DNA from: Pirellulaceae bacterium
GTDB lineage: Bacteria; Planctomycetota; Planctomycetia; Pirellulales; Pirellulaceae
Reading direction: 5' to 3'
Length of the DNA stretch: 64,000 bases
Assembly (NCBI GenBank): GCA_026004775.1
Contig: BPJU01000012.1
Span: forward strand, 62,001 to 126,000
The translations under genes were made by a program, and so were the position numbers. The notes under the pieces are model-generated. The model was not told where the DNA came from. It saw only the letters and a program-made list of their open reading frames with translations, and made no database searches. This document shows positions 45,191-54,367 of this stretch, piece after piece. The number at the start of each line of letters is the position of its first letter. Within the stretch, counting starts at the first letter, position 1.

Positions 45191-46447
45191 CTATCGGTTC
45201 TCACCCGGGCCGGCTGAACGGAAGGTCGGATCCTCTATCCGGTAGAGATGCGTTTTGGTACGCACAATCAGCGCATTCCCCAACACGGCCGGCGAAGCCA
45301 TGCAACCGTTTTCTAATACATTGACTGCTACCCGTTCCATTTTTTCAGGGTTCGCACGGATAACATAGGATTTTCCTTCTTCGTCAAAGAAATAGATATT
45401 TCCGGAGGCGTAGAGCGGCGATGCTGAGTATTTGCCACCCAGGCGCTCTGCCCACATCGTTTCGCCGGTGCGCACATCGAGGCACGATGCTACGCCTATA
45501 TCACTGACCATATAAAGATAGTCGCCTACTACAATCGGCGAAGAGCGGCTGGGAACTTGTTTTGCATTGGACCAAACGATATGCGTCTCGGTAATGTCGC
45601 CCTGGCCGTCGGGGCGCACGGCCAGCAGCTTCAGCCCGCGTTCGGTTGTGATCAGCACCAGCCCGTGGGTGTAGATCGGCCTCACGGCTGCATTGAAACC
45701 ACCGTGATAGACTTTCCACAGTTCGCGTCCGGTCAGGGGGTCGTACGCCACTGTCCCTACCGCTGCCGGGCTGACAAGTTGCCATCGCCCCTCGTGGCGG
45801 AATACCGTGGGAGTACTATAAGCCTTTTTCAAATCCCCGTTGTCCGTTCCGTAGTCGATCGACCGATCCTGCTTCCAGACGGTGCGTCCCGTGTGTTTGT
45901 CGAGAGCGACCACATACTGGAAGTCGAATCCGTCGAAGTTGATGAAAAGCAAGTCTCCCCACACGATAGGTGACGAGCCGGGACCGCGATAATGATCGCA
46001 GGGCAAGTCCTGCCGGCTCCAGAGTATCTCACCGGTACGGGTATCCAAACAGGCCGTCCCGGCACTTCCATAGTGCACCCACAACCGTCCTTCCTCCACG
46101 ACCGGTGTGGGACTGGCATAACTGTTGAACGGATAGCAGAACATCGGCTCAGCAATGCGAAAGACCGTAATATCTTTCAAGATCCGGCCGGTGTGAGCAT
46201 CCACGCACACGGCGTATAATTCCTTGCCATCTTCTGTAGCCGATGTCATCCAGACCTCATCACCCCACACCACCGGAGAAGACCATGCTTTGCCTTTGAT
46301 GAAAGTCTTCCAGGCGATGTTTTTTTCTTCGCTCCATTCGACCGGCAAACGAGCTTGGCCGGCCCAGCCGTTGCCGTCCGGGCCGCGATACTGGTTCCAA
46401 TAGCGCACCGCCCCAGGTTGCTCTTCAGCACCGATCGAGCCAGCCAC
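45191..46447 (-). CDS. PQQ-type beta-propeller protein, signal peptide out of frame
   Basis: 418 residues from a GTG at 46447. The body is a pyrrolo-quinoline-quinone-like eight-bladed propeller: repeated motifs such as AWSSPVVWGDEVWMTS, ASPTPVVEEGRLWVHYG, TACLDTRTGEILW, SSPIVWGDLLFIN, RSSPIVVGDYLYMVSD, ASCLDVRTGETMWAERLGG. Such planctomycete proteins are secreted and not necessarily enzymes. A good signal peptide (MATRTKLAVGVMLF) starts at ATG 46500 but stops at TAG; adding one T to the TTTT run near 46460 would give MLFLAWTVAGSIGAEEQPG in frame. So the gene is either frame-broken there, mis-sequenced, or made without export. Confidence 0.8.
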   Translation of the reverse strand: MAGSIGAEEQPGAVRYWNQYRGPDGNGWAGQARLPVEWSEEKNIAWKTFIKGKAWSSPVVWGDEVWMTSATEDGKELYAVCVDAHTGRILKDITVFRIAEPMFCYPFNSYASPTPVVEEGRLWVHYGSAGTACLDTRTGEILWSRQDLPCDHYRGPGSSPIVWGDLLFINFDGFDFQYVVALDKHTGRTVWKQDRSIDYGTDNGDLKKAYSTPTVFRHEGRWQLVSPAAVGTVAYDPLTGRELWKVYHGGFNAAVRPIYTHGLVLITTERGLKLLAVRPDGQGDITETHIVWSNAKQVPSRSSPIVVGDYLYMVSDIGVASCLDVRTGETMWAERLGGKYSASPLYASGNIYFFDEEGKSYVIRANPEKMERVAVNVLENGCMASPAVLGNALIVRTKTHLYRIEDPTFRSAGPGENR

Positions 46448-46624
46448 GGTCCACGCTAAAACAGCATAACACCAACCGCCAGTTTCGTACGAGTCGCCAT
46501 CGCATCTGTTTATCCTTGGAAGTCGCCAGCAAAATGCTATTATTCGGTGTGCGGGCAGGGTAAAGGAACTTCATGAGTCTGCGGCGGACGCGCCGAGCAC
46601 ATTCTTCGCGTCCCCGCAGGCGGC

Positions 46625-47359
46625 TCAGGGAGCCGGCGGCAGCTCGGCGATCCTCAAATTGCGCCACCGCACCTGCTTGCCGGCGTTTTCCGGGTTGTTC
46701 CCGATGCCGTGAACCTGGAGAGCGATGAAGCCTTCGCGCGTCATGCCGTCGGTTAGATCGGCGGCCGGCACACCGTTGAGCCAGGTACGGATGGAGGTGC
46801 CGATGCACTCGACGCGCACGTGGTTCCATTCGTTCTGGCGGAATGCTTTGCGCGCCGCCTCGTTCTCCTTCAAGTCGAACAGCCATCCGCGCCGCCCTTC
46901 GTCATAAATGCCGGCTGTCCATGCTCGCGGCGACGGATCGATCTCCACCTGATACCCATGCACCCTTCCTGCCGGGACGCGAATCACACGAGTTCCGCCG
47001 TCCGGACCATCCACACGATACACAGCCGGCGAATCGAACACCCGGCTGCGGATCTGCACTCCCGAGTTCAAACCTGGGTCCACTCGGAACTCAAACTCCA
47101 GCACAAAATCGCGGAACAGCCGGTCGGTGCACAGAAAACTATTGGGAGTATTCGGGACAGCCGTACCGACAATCTGACCCTCCTCGACGTGATACTTGGC
47201 CTTGCCTCCGTGCTGCGTGAATCCGTCCAACGTCTTCCCGTCGAAAAGGTCGACGAATACCTCTTGGCCTTGCCATCGAGCGGGTTGGCCCCTGATCACC
47301 CCCGCACACCAACCCGTCATCACAAGCAAAGCCGTCAGCTTCGCCACGTGTCGCAGCAT
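46625..47359 (-). CDS. DUF1080 (3-keto-disaccharide hydrolase) family secreted protein
   Basis: 244 residues from ATG 47359, with GAGGAG 7 nt upstream; the frame is open to 47452. The signal peptide LRHVAKLTALLVMTGWCAGVIRG is followed by a single LamG-like DUF1080 domain: FVDLFDGKTLDGFTQHGG, YHVEEGQIVGTA, FVLEFEFRVDPGLNSGVQIRS, GYQVEID, and GFIALQVHG. The family includes 3-keto-glycoside hydrolases. Its start faces the start of a second DUF1080 gene 181 bp away, so they are divergently transcribed from one control region. Confidence 0.85.
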   Translation of the reverse strand: MLRHVAKLTALLVMTGWCAGVIRGQPARWQGQEVFVDLFDGKTLDGFTQHGGKAKYHVEEGQIVGTAVPNTPNSFLCTDRLFRDFVLEFEFRVDPGLNSGVQIRSRVFDSPAVYRVDGPDGGTRVIRVPAGRVHGYQVEIDPSPRAWTAGIYDEGRRGWLFDLKENEAARKAFRQNEWNHVRVECIGTSIRTWLNGVPAADLTDGMTREGFIALQVHGIGNNPENAGKQVRWRNLRIAELPPAP

Positions 47360-47540
47360 AAGGTAACTCCTCGATGTACTATTTGCGCGCAAGTCTTGTG
47401 GCGTCTGGTCAATGTACAATTTCTGTCCCATCATATCCTGCGGCAGTGGCAACCGCCAGCCGCGTCCGTTATCCTGAATGCCAGCAGGTTATGGCGATGT
47501 GAGAAACGGCAGGGCCAGGCGTTCACGAAGGAGAAGCTCC

Positions 47541-48386
47541 ATGCGTCACGGGTGCCTCGCGGGATGGATCACTCTGCTGCTTCTTTGCGGATGCCCTGCG
47601 TGGGCTGAAGAGAACCAGGAGCCGGCGATCCGCCCCACCGAAGTGATCCAGCTTTTCAACGGAAAAGATTTGAGCGGCTGGTACGTGTGGCTGAAAGACA
47701 CCGGCCGACAGGATCCGCGGCACGTGTTTTCGGTACATGACGGCATGCTCCATATCTCCGGAGACGGCCTGGGAGGCATCACCACGGAAAAGGCGTACCG
47801 CGACTATCATCTGATTACCGAATGGCGATGGGGCAATCGCACCTGGGGATCACGGCAGAACGCCGCCAAAGACTCGGGGATTCTGGTGCACGGCATCGGC
47901 CCGGACGGCGGTTACAACGGCACCTGGTTGTGCTCGATCGAGTCGCAGATCATCCAGGGAGGATGCGGTGATTTCATCGTGGTGGCCGGTAAAATGGCCG
48001 ACGGCTCGCCAGCCCCCCACCGCCTGACAGCCGAAGTGACCCAGGACCGCGACGGCGAATACGTGTGGAAGAAAGGAGGCGAGCGGCGGACGTTCGAGCG
48101 GGGACGGGTCAATTGGTTCGGCCGCGATCCGGATTGGAAAGACGTGCTGGGATTCCGCGGAAAGCAGGACGTAGAACGGCCCGACGGAGAATGGAACCGC
48201 CAGGAAGTGATCTGTGACGGCAATCGCATCGTCAACATCATCAACGGAGTCGTGGTCAACGAAGCGGTCGATGTGTTTCCCACAGCCGGCAAAATCCAAA
48301 TACAATCGGAGTTGGCCGAAATCTATTTTCGCAAGATCGAACTGCATCCGTTGCCGGCCAGGGCGAATCCGCCGGAGGGCCGCTGA
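47541..48386 (+). CDS. DUF1080 (3-keto-disaccharide hydrolase) family secreted protein
   Basis: 281 residues from ATG 47541, with GAAGGAG just upstream (the frame is open from 47478). Signal peptide CLAGWITLLLLCGCPAWA, then VIQLFNGKDLSGWYVWLKDTG, LHISGDGLGGITTEKAYRDYHLITEWRWG, DSGILVHG, SIESQIIQGGCGDFIVV and IQIQSELAEIYFRKIEL. It has an insert between the central strands compared with its divergent neighbour, so the two are paralogues and not a recent duplication. It acts outside the cytoplasm on sugar derivatives, by family inference. Confidence 0.87.
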   Translation: MRHGCLAGWITLLLLCGCPAWAEENQEPAIRPTEVIQLFNGKDLSGWYVWLKDTGRQDPRHVFSVHDGMLHISGDGLGGITTEKAYRDYHLITEWRWGNRTWGSRQNAAKDSGILVHGIGPDGGYNGTWLCSIESQIIQGGCGDFIVVAGKMADGSPAPHRLTAEVTQDRDGEYVWKKGGERRTFERGRVNWFGRDPDWKDVLGFRGKQDVERPDGEWNRQEVICDGNRIVNIINGVVVNEAVDVFPTAGKIQIQSELAEIYFRKIELHPLPARANPPEGR

Positions 48387-48487
48387 TGTGCGGCGATCCG
48401 GGACAATAAGGACCTCGCGGTCCATTTCGGCCGGATCGGACAGCCGCGGCGCCTTGCGACGTGTCGGCACAACGAGGGGGCGTCAGG

Positions 48488-49828
48488 ATGTCGGCTTCCA
48501 AGAGCGCTCCGATATTGGCGGGAATCCTCGTGCTGTTGGCCGGTCTCGTAGGTACGGGATTTTGGTACACATTTCGGGACAACGGTGAACTCGATGATGC
48601 CCTTGAAGCCCTCCGGCTCCAGCAATACGACAAGGCCCGCCAGTTGCTCCTGGACCGTCTGGAACGCCGCCCGCAAGACGCTCACGCTCATCTGCTCCTT
48701 AGCCGAGTATTGCGCCGCATGATCCCGGACGACCTTACCCTGGCCCGACAGCACTTGACGGCCGCACGCCAGTTGCTGGGCCCCAACCCGGAAGTGGAAC
48801 TGGAGGAAGCCATGCTCATTTGCCAGAGCGGATGGCGAGCCCGCGAAACCGAAGCGGACCTGGCCGGGCGAGTCGCTTCTCCGGAGACACCTGGTGACGT
48901 GCGGCTGATGATCTATGAAGCGCTGGTCCGCGGGCACATCCGCGCCGGACGGCTCAATGCCGCCATACGCTGGCTGGACCGTTGGATCGAAGCCTTGCCG
49001 GGTCAAGCCGATGCCCACCGCTGGCGAGCCTGTTTGTTGGAATACCAACAGCGCCCCCACTTGGCGCTGGAGGATTACCGAGCCCTGGCGGCCATGCAAC
49101 CCGATAACCGCACGCTACGCGACCACCAGGGCGTTCTGCTGGCCGAGTCGGGCTACGATTACCAACAGGCAATCCAGCTCCTGGGAGAGGATTTTTCGTC
49201 ACGACACGATCCGCGCACCGTTACCGCTCAGGCGATCTGCTTCTACGGATTGGGGGACCTTGTCCGAGCCCGGCAGGCGGTGGGGCGCGCCCTGCGGCTG
49301 GATCCAAGCTATGTTCCGGCCTGGCTATGGTCGGCGCGGATTGCGTTGGAGGCTGGAGACGCTCAGGCAGGGCTTCAGGCCGCACGTCATGCGCTGGCGA
49401 TGCTTCCGGGGGTGAGCAGCCGCCAAGCCAAAGTCGCGCTTCTGGAACAGCGTTCGCCACCCTTGGCTCACCCGACCACCTACCTGGAACGCCTCCAGCA
49501 GCTTGAGATTCAAGCCCTCAATCAGCTCGGTTCCTTGCAACAGCTCCAGCAGGCGATGGAGCGCTACCGCCGCACGCAGGAGTGCCTGGCCCGATGGAAC
49601 CAACTTGTCGAAAATACGCCGGCCGTACCCGACTTGGATAATCTTTATCAGGCGGCTCAATTGCAACTGGAACTGGCAGATTGTGATGAAGCGGAGACAT
49701 TGGTCCAACGTCTTTTGGAACAAGCACCGGATTATCCGGGAGCCATGCAATTGTTACATGATTGTCATGAGCGCCGCTATCAGGCCCGGCAGGCCATGGA
49801 AAATCCGCCCACGATCACGGAGCCATGA
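48488..49828 (+). CDS. Tetratricopeptide-repeat protein with N-terminal membrane segment
   Basis: 446 residues from ATG 48488 (an ATG nine codons upstream is possible). One hydrophobic span (ILAGILVLLAGLVGTGFWYTF) anchors it. The rest is helical TPR-like: ALRLQQYDKARQLLLDRLERRPQDAHAHLLLSRVL, YEALVRGHIRAGRLNAAIRWLDRWIEALPGQADA, and ICFYGLGDLVRARQAVGRALRLDPSYVPAW. It overlaps nothing, but its stop is 1 nt before the GTG start of the ASPIC/UnbV gene. TPR-ASPIC pairs are common in this phylum; TPR proteins serve as scaffolds. Confidence 0.8.
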   Translation: MSASKSAPILAGILVLLAGLVGTGFWYTFRDNGELDDALEALRLQQYDKARQLLLDRLERRPQDAHAHLLLSRVLRRMIPDDLTLARQHLTAARQLLGPNPEVELEEAMLICQSGWRARETEADLAGRVASPETPGDVRLMIYEALVRGHIRAGRLNAAIRWLDRWIEALPGQADAHRWRACLLEYQQRPHLALEDYRALAAMQPDNRTLRDHQGVLLAESGYDYQQAIQLLGEDFSSRHDPRTVTAQAICFYGLGDLVRARQAVGRALRLDPSYVPAWLWSARIALEAGDAQAGLQAARHALAMLPGVSSRQAKVALLEQRSPPLAHPTTYLERLQQLEIQALNQLGSLQQLQQAMERYRRTQECLARWNQLVENTPAVPDLDNLYQAAQLQLELADCDEAETLVQRLLEQAPDYPGAMQLLHDCHERRYQARQAMENPPTITEP

Positions 49829-49829
49829 T

Positions 49830-51671
49830 GTGCCGGGGTTCTGCGGGCCAAACGGTGCGCACCGAAACCGATTGACCGCCCTGCTGGCAGGGCTGGCACT
49901 TTTGGGGGCCTTCGGGTGCCGGCCTGAGCCTGCGGGCACAGCGGCCACGGAGAACCGCAAGCAACCTGCTCCCAAGACCGCCGCACTTACGTCACCACAA
50001 CCTGCCAGCCCCGCAAGCCGGCAATCCGCCTCACTTCCCGCAGCACCGTTTGTGTTTGCCGACGTCACCGATTCTTCGGGAATTACACACTACTATTACA
50101 ACGGCGAAGAAAGTAACCAATACACGATTCTCGAGTCGCTGGGAGGCGGGGCAGCTTTGGCGGATTTTAATCGAGATGGAATGTTGGATATTGTCCTTGC
50201 ATCCGGAGGAAAAATTACAAGTGACGTTGTAGTAGGTTTTTCCCCGAAATATTATACCCAGGCGGGCCGTTTGCGATTTAGACCGGCGGCCGGCCGGTCA
50301 GGGTTTGAATCAGTGAATTTCTATCACCACGGAATTTACTTGTGTGATTATGATCAGGACGGTTGGATCGATGTACTTATAACCGGATATGGCCGTCTGG
50401 CGTTGTTCAAGAACGTGCACGGAGAACAGTTTACAGATGTCACGGCCCAGGCAGGACTGGATATCCAGCGTCAAGAGCTTCACTGGAGCACTGCCGCGGT
50501 ATGGGCGGATTTCAATGAAGATGGCCATAGTGACCTGTTTGTCGGCCACTATGTCGATTGGCGGTTGAAAAACCAGCCTGTGTGCGCGGGCTACGGCCCC
50601 GGAGTCCCTCGCGACATCTGCCCGCCCAATCGGTTTGCCCCCCTGCCCTGCCAGTTGTTTTACAACAACGGGGACGGAACCTTTCGCGAAGCAGCCACAG
50701 CCAGCGGATTGCTTCCCGGCAAGATACTGGGGGCCATCGCTGCCGATTGGACTGAAGACGGCTTGCTGGACTTGTACGTAGCCAACGACGCTATTCCCAA
50801 TCAATTCTATGTGAATCAGGGGGACGGTACGTTTCGTGAGGAGGCGGTGCTGCGCGGTGTGGCCGGCGGCCCATTCGGCGAACCGGAAGGGAGCATGGGG
50901 CTGGCTACTGTGAGCCTGGATGTTTCGGGCACGAGGGCGATCGCTGTTACGAACTATCAGGGCCAGTTGCATGGGCTGTACGAGGACCGTGGTAGAGGAT
51001 GGTTCGACTACGCGGCGGCGCGCCGCGGCCTGGCGGCTCTGGGAACCAACCACGTCGGGTGGGGCATCGTCTTTGCCGACTGGGACCGAGACGGTGACCG
51101 TGACGCCGTCATCGCTCAAGGGCACGTGATCCGGCATCCGCCCGAGCCACAGTCTTTGGCACAACCGGCATTGCTGCTCCAGTTCCGCTCGGAACACGAA
51201 CCACCACCCACAGGGCGATTTGTCGCCGTGGCCGCCGGTGGCTACTTTGCCCAGCCTCATCGCGCCCGAGCCATTGCGGCGGGTGACCTGGACAACGACG
51301 GAGCATTGGATCTGGTCATCACCCACATCGGAGAACCGACGCGACTGCTGCACAACCAGACACCCGCTTCCGGCAACTGGTGGGGTATTGACCTCGGCTG
51401 TTTCAATGGCCGCGACAAATCCGGATGGAAGGTGGTGGTGGAGGACGATCGAGGAAGGACTCAACACTATTCGTTCGCAAGCGGCGAAGGTTATCTCGCA
51501 TCGCATGACATGCGGCTGGTGGTGGGACTGGGAGCTGCACAGAGCCTCAAGCGGGTTACCATCACGGATGATTTGGGGCGAAGCTGGAGCTTGCCCGAAT
51601 CCTATCTAGCGGCAGGACAGTACCACCGCTGGGATTACCGCTCGGCCGGCACACCGCACCCACCGGATTAG
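49830..51671 (+). CDS. FG-GAP/VCBS repeat lipoprotein with C-terminal ASPIC/UnbV domain
   Basis: 613 residues from GTG 49830, one nt after the TPR gene stop. The frame continues upstream inside that gene, and no ATG fits. NRLTALLAGLALLGAFGC looks like a lipoprotein signal with a loose lipobox. FG-GAP-type calcium-binding loops recur: ALADFNRDGMLDIVLASGG, CDYDQDGWIDVLITG, WADFNEDGHSDLFVG, DWTEDGLLDLYVAND, DWDRDGDRDAVIAQG, DLDNDGALDLVITH. These are blades of an integrin-like propeller. The end (RTQHYSFASGEGYLASHDMRLVVGLG ... SLKRVTITDD) is the ASPIC/UnbV domain. It is a surface or periplasmic binding protein of unknown ligand. Confidence 0.87.
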   Translation: MPGFCGPNGAHRNRLTALLAGLALLGAFGCRPEPAGTAATENRKQPAPKTAALTSPQPASPASRQSASLPAAPFVFADVTDSSGITHYYYNGEESNQYTILESLGGGAALADFNRDGMLDIVLASGGKITSDVVVGFSPKYYTQAGRLRFRPAAGRSGFESVNFYHHGIYLCDYDQDGWIDVLITGYGRLALFKNVHGEQFTDVTAQAGLDIQRQELHWSTAAVWADFNEDGHSDLFVGHYVDWRLKNQPVCAGYGPGVPRDICPPNRFAPLPCQLFYNNGDGTFREAATASGLLPGKILGAIAADWTEDGLLDLYVANDAIPNQFYVNQGDGTFREEAVLRGVAGGPFGEPEGSMGLATVSLDVSGTRAIAVTNYQGQLHGLYEDRGRGWFDYAAARRGLAALGTNHVGWGIVFADWDRDGDRDAVIAQGHVIRHPPEPQSLAQPALLLQFRSEHEPPPTGRFVAVAAGGYFAQPHRARAIAAGDLDNDGALDLVITHIGEPTRLLHNQTPASGNWWGIDLGCFNGRDKSGWKVVVEDDRGRTQHYSFASGEGYLASHDMRLVVGLGAAQSLKRVTITDDLGRSWSLPESYLAAGQYHRWDYRSAGTPHPPD

Positions 51672-51955
51672 GTAACCGTTCACGGTTGGTTAGCAGCAAC
51701 CGCGGCTGGCTGACCGGTGTGCAGCGCTATCGCCTCAATGCGCGCGAGCTCTTTCTGGTTGTTCAACTCCCATGGTAATGGCGAAAAGATAAAAGGGGTC
51801 AGAATAATACACTATTTTTTCCACAATCATTTTTCTGCCGAGTGCCAAGACTATCCACAGCAGAGAAGGCGCCGGGTGTTCGCCAAACCGGTGCTTCACC
51901 GTCTGGGATAAACAGTCGAACGACCTTGCTGGTTTCAAGTGGAAAACCCTATTCG
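51672..51955 (+). repeat. Dispersed ~280-bp repeat, copy 2
   Basis: Follows the ASPIC/UnbV stop codon directly and begins GTAACCGTTCACGGTT. It aligns along most of its length with 26259-26540 at clearly more than half of positions, with long identical blocks. It ends next to the cap of array 2. Confidence 0.8.
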
Positions 51956-51976
51956 TTCTCCCCCTTTAGGACGCAC

Positions 51977-53165
51977 AAACCCTACTCCCTCTCCCCCTTT
52001 AGGGGGAGAGGGCCGGGGTGAGGGGGTTAGCTATCACTCTGCCCCCCTCACCCTACCCTCTCCCCCCGCAAGCGGGGGGAGAGGGAGTGGGTAAGTTTTG
52101 ATCCGCAAGCAGCGCAGCGAGCACGCCGGAAGCGTTTATCCGGCACTTTAGGGGGGTAAGCCGTGGTGAGGGCGGTTAGCTATCCTTCTGCCCACCTCAC
52201 CCTACCCTCTCCCCCCGCAAGCGGGGGGAGAGGGCGTAGGTAAATTTTGCTCCGCAAGCAGCGCAGCGAGCACGCAGGAAGGGTTTATCCTGCACTTTAG
52301 AGGGGTGGGTCGTGGTGAGAGCGGTTAGCCATCCTTTTGCCCCCCTCACCCTACCCTCTCCCCCCGCAAGCGGGGGGAGAGGGCGTGGGTAAATTTTGCT
52401 CCGCAAGCAGCGCAGCGAGCACGCCGGAAGGGTTTATCCTGCACTTTAGAGGGGTGGGTCGTGGTGAAAGCGGTTAGCCATCCTTTTGACCCCCTCACCC
52501 TACCCTCTCCCCCCGCAAGCGGGGGGAGAGGGCGTAGGTAAATTTTGCTCCGCAAGCAGCGCAGCGAGCACGCAGGAAGGGTTTATCCTGCACTTTAGAG
52601 GGGTGGGTCGTGGTGAGAGCGGTTAGCCATCCTTTTGCCCCCCTCACCCTACCCTCTCCCCCCGCAAGCGGGGGGAGAGGGCGTAGGTAAATTTTGCTCC
52701 GCAAGCAGCGCAGCGAGCACGCAGGAAGGGTTTATCCTGCACTTTAGAGGGGTGGGTCGTGGTGAGAGCCGTTAGCCATCCTTTTGCCCCCCTCACCCTA
52801 CCCTCTCCCCCCGCAAGCGGGGGGAGAGGGCGTGGGTAAATTTTGCTCCGCAAGCAGCGCAGCGAGCACGCCGGAAGGGTTTATCCGGCACTTTAGGGGG
52901 GTAAGCCGTGGTGAGGGCGGTTAGCTATCCTTCTGCCCACCTCCCCTACCCTCTTCCCACCGCAAGCGGGGGGAGAGGGAGTGGGTAAATTTTGCTCCGC
53001 AAGCAGCGCAGCGAGCACGCCGGAAGGGTTTATCCGGCGCTTTAGGGGGGCGGTTGTGGTGAGGGCCGTTAGTTATTCTTCTGCCCCCCTCACCCTGCCC
53101 TCTCCCCCCGCAAGCGGGGGGAGAGGGAGTGGGTAATTTTTTTTCCGCAAGCAGCAAGCAGGGCG
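51977..53165 (-). repeat. GC-rich tandem array 2, 149-bp units, inverted relative to array 1
   Basis: The marker AAGCAGCGCAGCGAGCAC recurs at 52107, 52256, 52405, 52554, 52703, 52852 and 53001, with a degenerate eighth near 53149: a strict 149-bp period. Each unit carries the palindrome CCCTCTCCCCCCGC-AA-GCGGGGGGAGAGGG and, on the minus strand, the same CTAAAGTGCCGGA...CCTTCCGG block as array 1. The cap unit 51977-52034 is the reverse complement of the array 1 cap. The right-hand copies are the most divergent. Confidence 0.95.
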
Positions 53166-53466
53166 ACGAGCGCGTCGTTATTGACGCGCCAGCAGCGGGC
53201 TGATAAGTCGCGTTTTTTGCAGCCCAGGCCGGCGGACTGGGTGAGAGAAACCGTACGGCGGATTCCCTCGAGGTGCGTGTAGCCAGGTGGCCGGTTCATA
53301 CATTTCCGTTCATTCTGTGACCGTGAACGGTTTCCGGATTAGTAACCCGATAGTTCGTTCGGCCGGGAGTGCAGGTGGCTGTCGTTATTCGCCAGCAAGC
53401 GGGAACAGTTCCACTCGGCGAAAGAAAATTTCGGAACCCTCGCATTATGGCACGCGATCGCTCTTT
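53166..53466. other. Intergenic with palindrome
   Basis: About 300 bp between array 2 and the lipid kinase. It holds CTGTGACCGTGAACGGTTTCC near 53315-53335, an inverted form of the AACCGTTCACGGT palindrome that opens repeat copy 2. No gene was seen. Confidence 0.45.
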
Positions 53467-54345
53467 TCAAGGCCGAACGACGTGTAACACCCCGGGCAGA
53501 ACCTCAAACGTCGTATCGATGGCTCGGGTCGGTTCGCCGTCGATGCTAAAGTGTAACGCGGGTTGGGAATGGATGTGGACACGGCGCGCCTGCATGGTGG
53601 GGATGCGCTGCGGGTCGCTGGCTCCCAGAGAAAACGCCAACCCCGCAACCAGTATGTCTGTCCACGGCAGTGCCGGCAGCAGCGTGATATCGAGCAAGCC
53701 GTCATCGGGGCGGGCCTTGGGGGCGATGGGAAAGCCGCCGCCGGCGTACATCCCGTTGGCCACCACCAGTCCCCACACGGAAAGTTGCCGGCTGGCATCA
53801 TCCCAATCGACTTGTACTTGATATTCGCGCCACTGCGCAAGATGAGAAACGGCGGTGAGCCAATAGGCGAGCGATCCCCAGCGTTGCTTGTCTTCCGGCC
53901 GAACATCCGCCGCCACGCGAGCCCCCACGCCGGCCGTCGCCGCATTCACGCAGTATTCGGGGGAAGACCCCGCGATGTGGATCAGGTCCGTAGGCCGGAC
54001 GCGGCCTTCCAGCGCCACATCCAGACAGGCCGCCAAATCGTCGACCGGCAATCCGAGCGTGCGAGCCCAGTCGTTGCCGGTCCCTACAGGCAACACAGCC
54101 AGTTCCAAAGCGTCCCAACGGCCTGCCAGTGCGTTGACGAGTTTGCTGATCGTGCCATCGCCCCCGGCGATAATCAGGCGGCGAAAACCGGCGCGTAGCG
54201 CGCTATACAACGCGTCGACCGCCCCCCATAGATCCGTCGGGCGAAACGTAACGATATTGCGCCGCTGGACCTCTTGTTCCAGCCACTGGCTGGCCAGCTC
54301 GAGGTTTCCGGCGCGCTCGTTGAGAATCATGCAGACATCGGGCAC
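53467..54345 (-). CDS. Diacylglycerol/lipid kinase (YegS/DagK family)
   Basis: 292 residues from GTG 54345, chosen because AAAGGAG lies 7 nt upstream and longer starts would overlap the upstream gene. GGDGT (61-65) and LPVGTGNDWART (85-96) are the nucleotide-binding motifs of the DAGK catalytic domain. A later DGLLDITLLP and FSIDGEP match the C-terminal beta domain of YegS/BmrU-type kinases. It would phosphorylate diacylglycerol or a sphingoid-type lipid at the cytoplasmic membrane face. It begins 22 nt after the stop of the upstream lipoprotein gene, so they are an operon. Confidence 0.88.
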   Translation of the reverse strand: MPDVCMILNERAGNLELASQWLEQEVQRRNIVTFRPTDLWGAVDALYSALRAGFRRLIIAGGDGTISKLVNALAGRWDALELAVLPVGTGNDWARTLGLPVDDLAACLDVALEGRVRPTDLIHIAGSSPEYCVNAATAGVGARVAADVRPEDKQRWGSLAYWLTAVSHLAQWREYQVQVDWDDASRQLSVWGLVVANGMYAGGGFPIAPKARPDDGLLDITLLPALPWTDILVAGLAFSLGASDPQRIPTMQARRVHIHSQPALHFSIDGEPTRAIDTTFEVLPGVLHVVRP

Positions 54346-54367
54346 CGAGAAGCTCCTTTGCCCGAGT

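Noticed and set aside
51977-53165. Possible CRISPR array
   Set aside because: The whole 149-bp unit is conserved, with no short repeat separated by unique spacers, and no cas adaptation genes are nearby.
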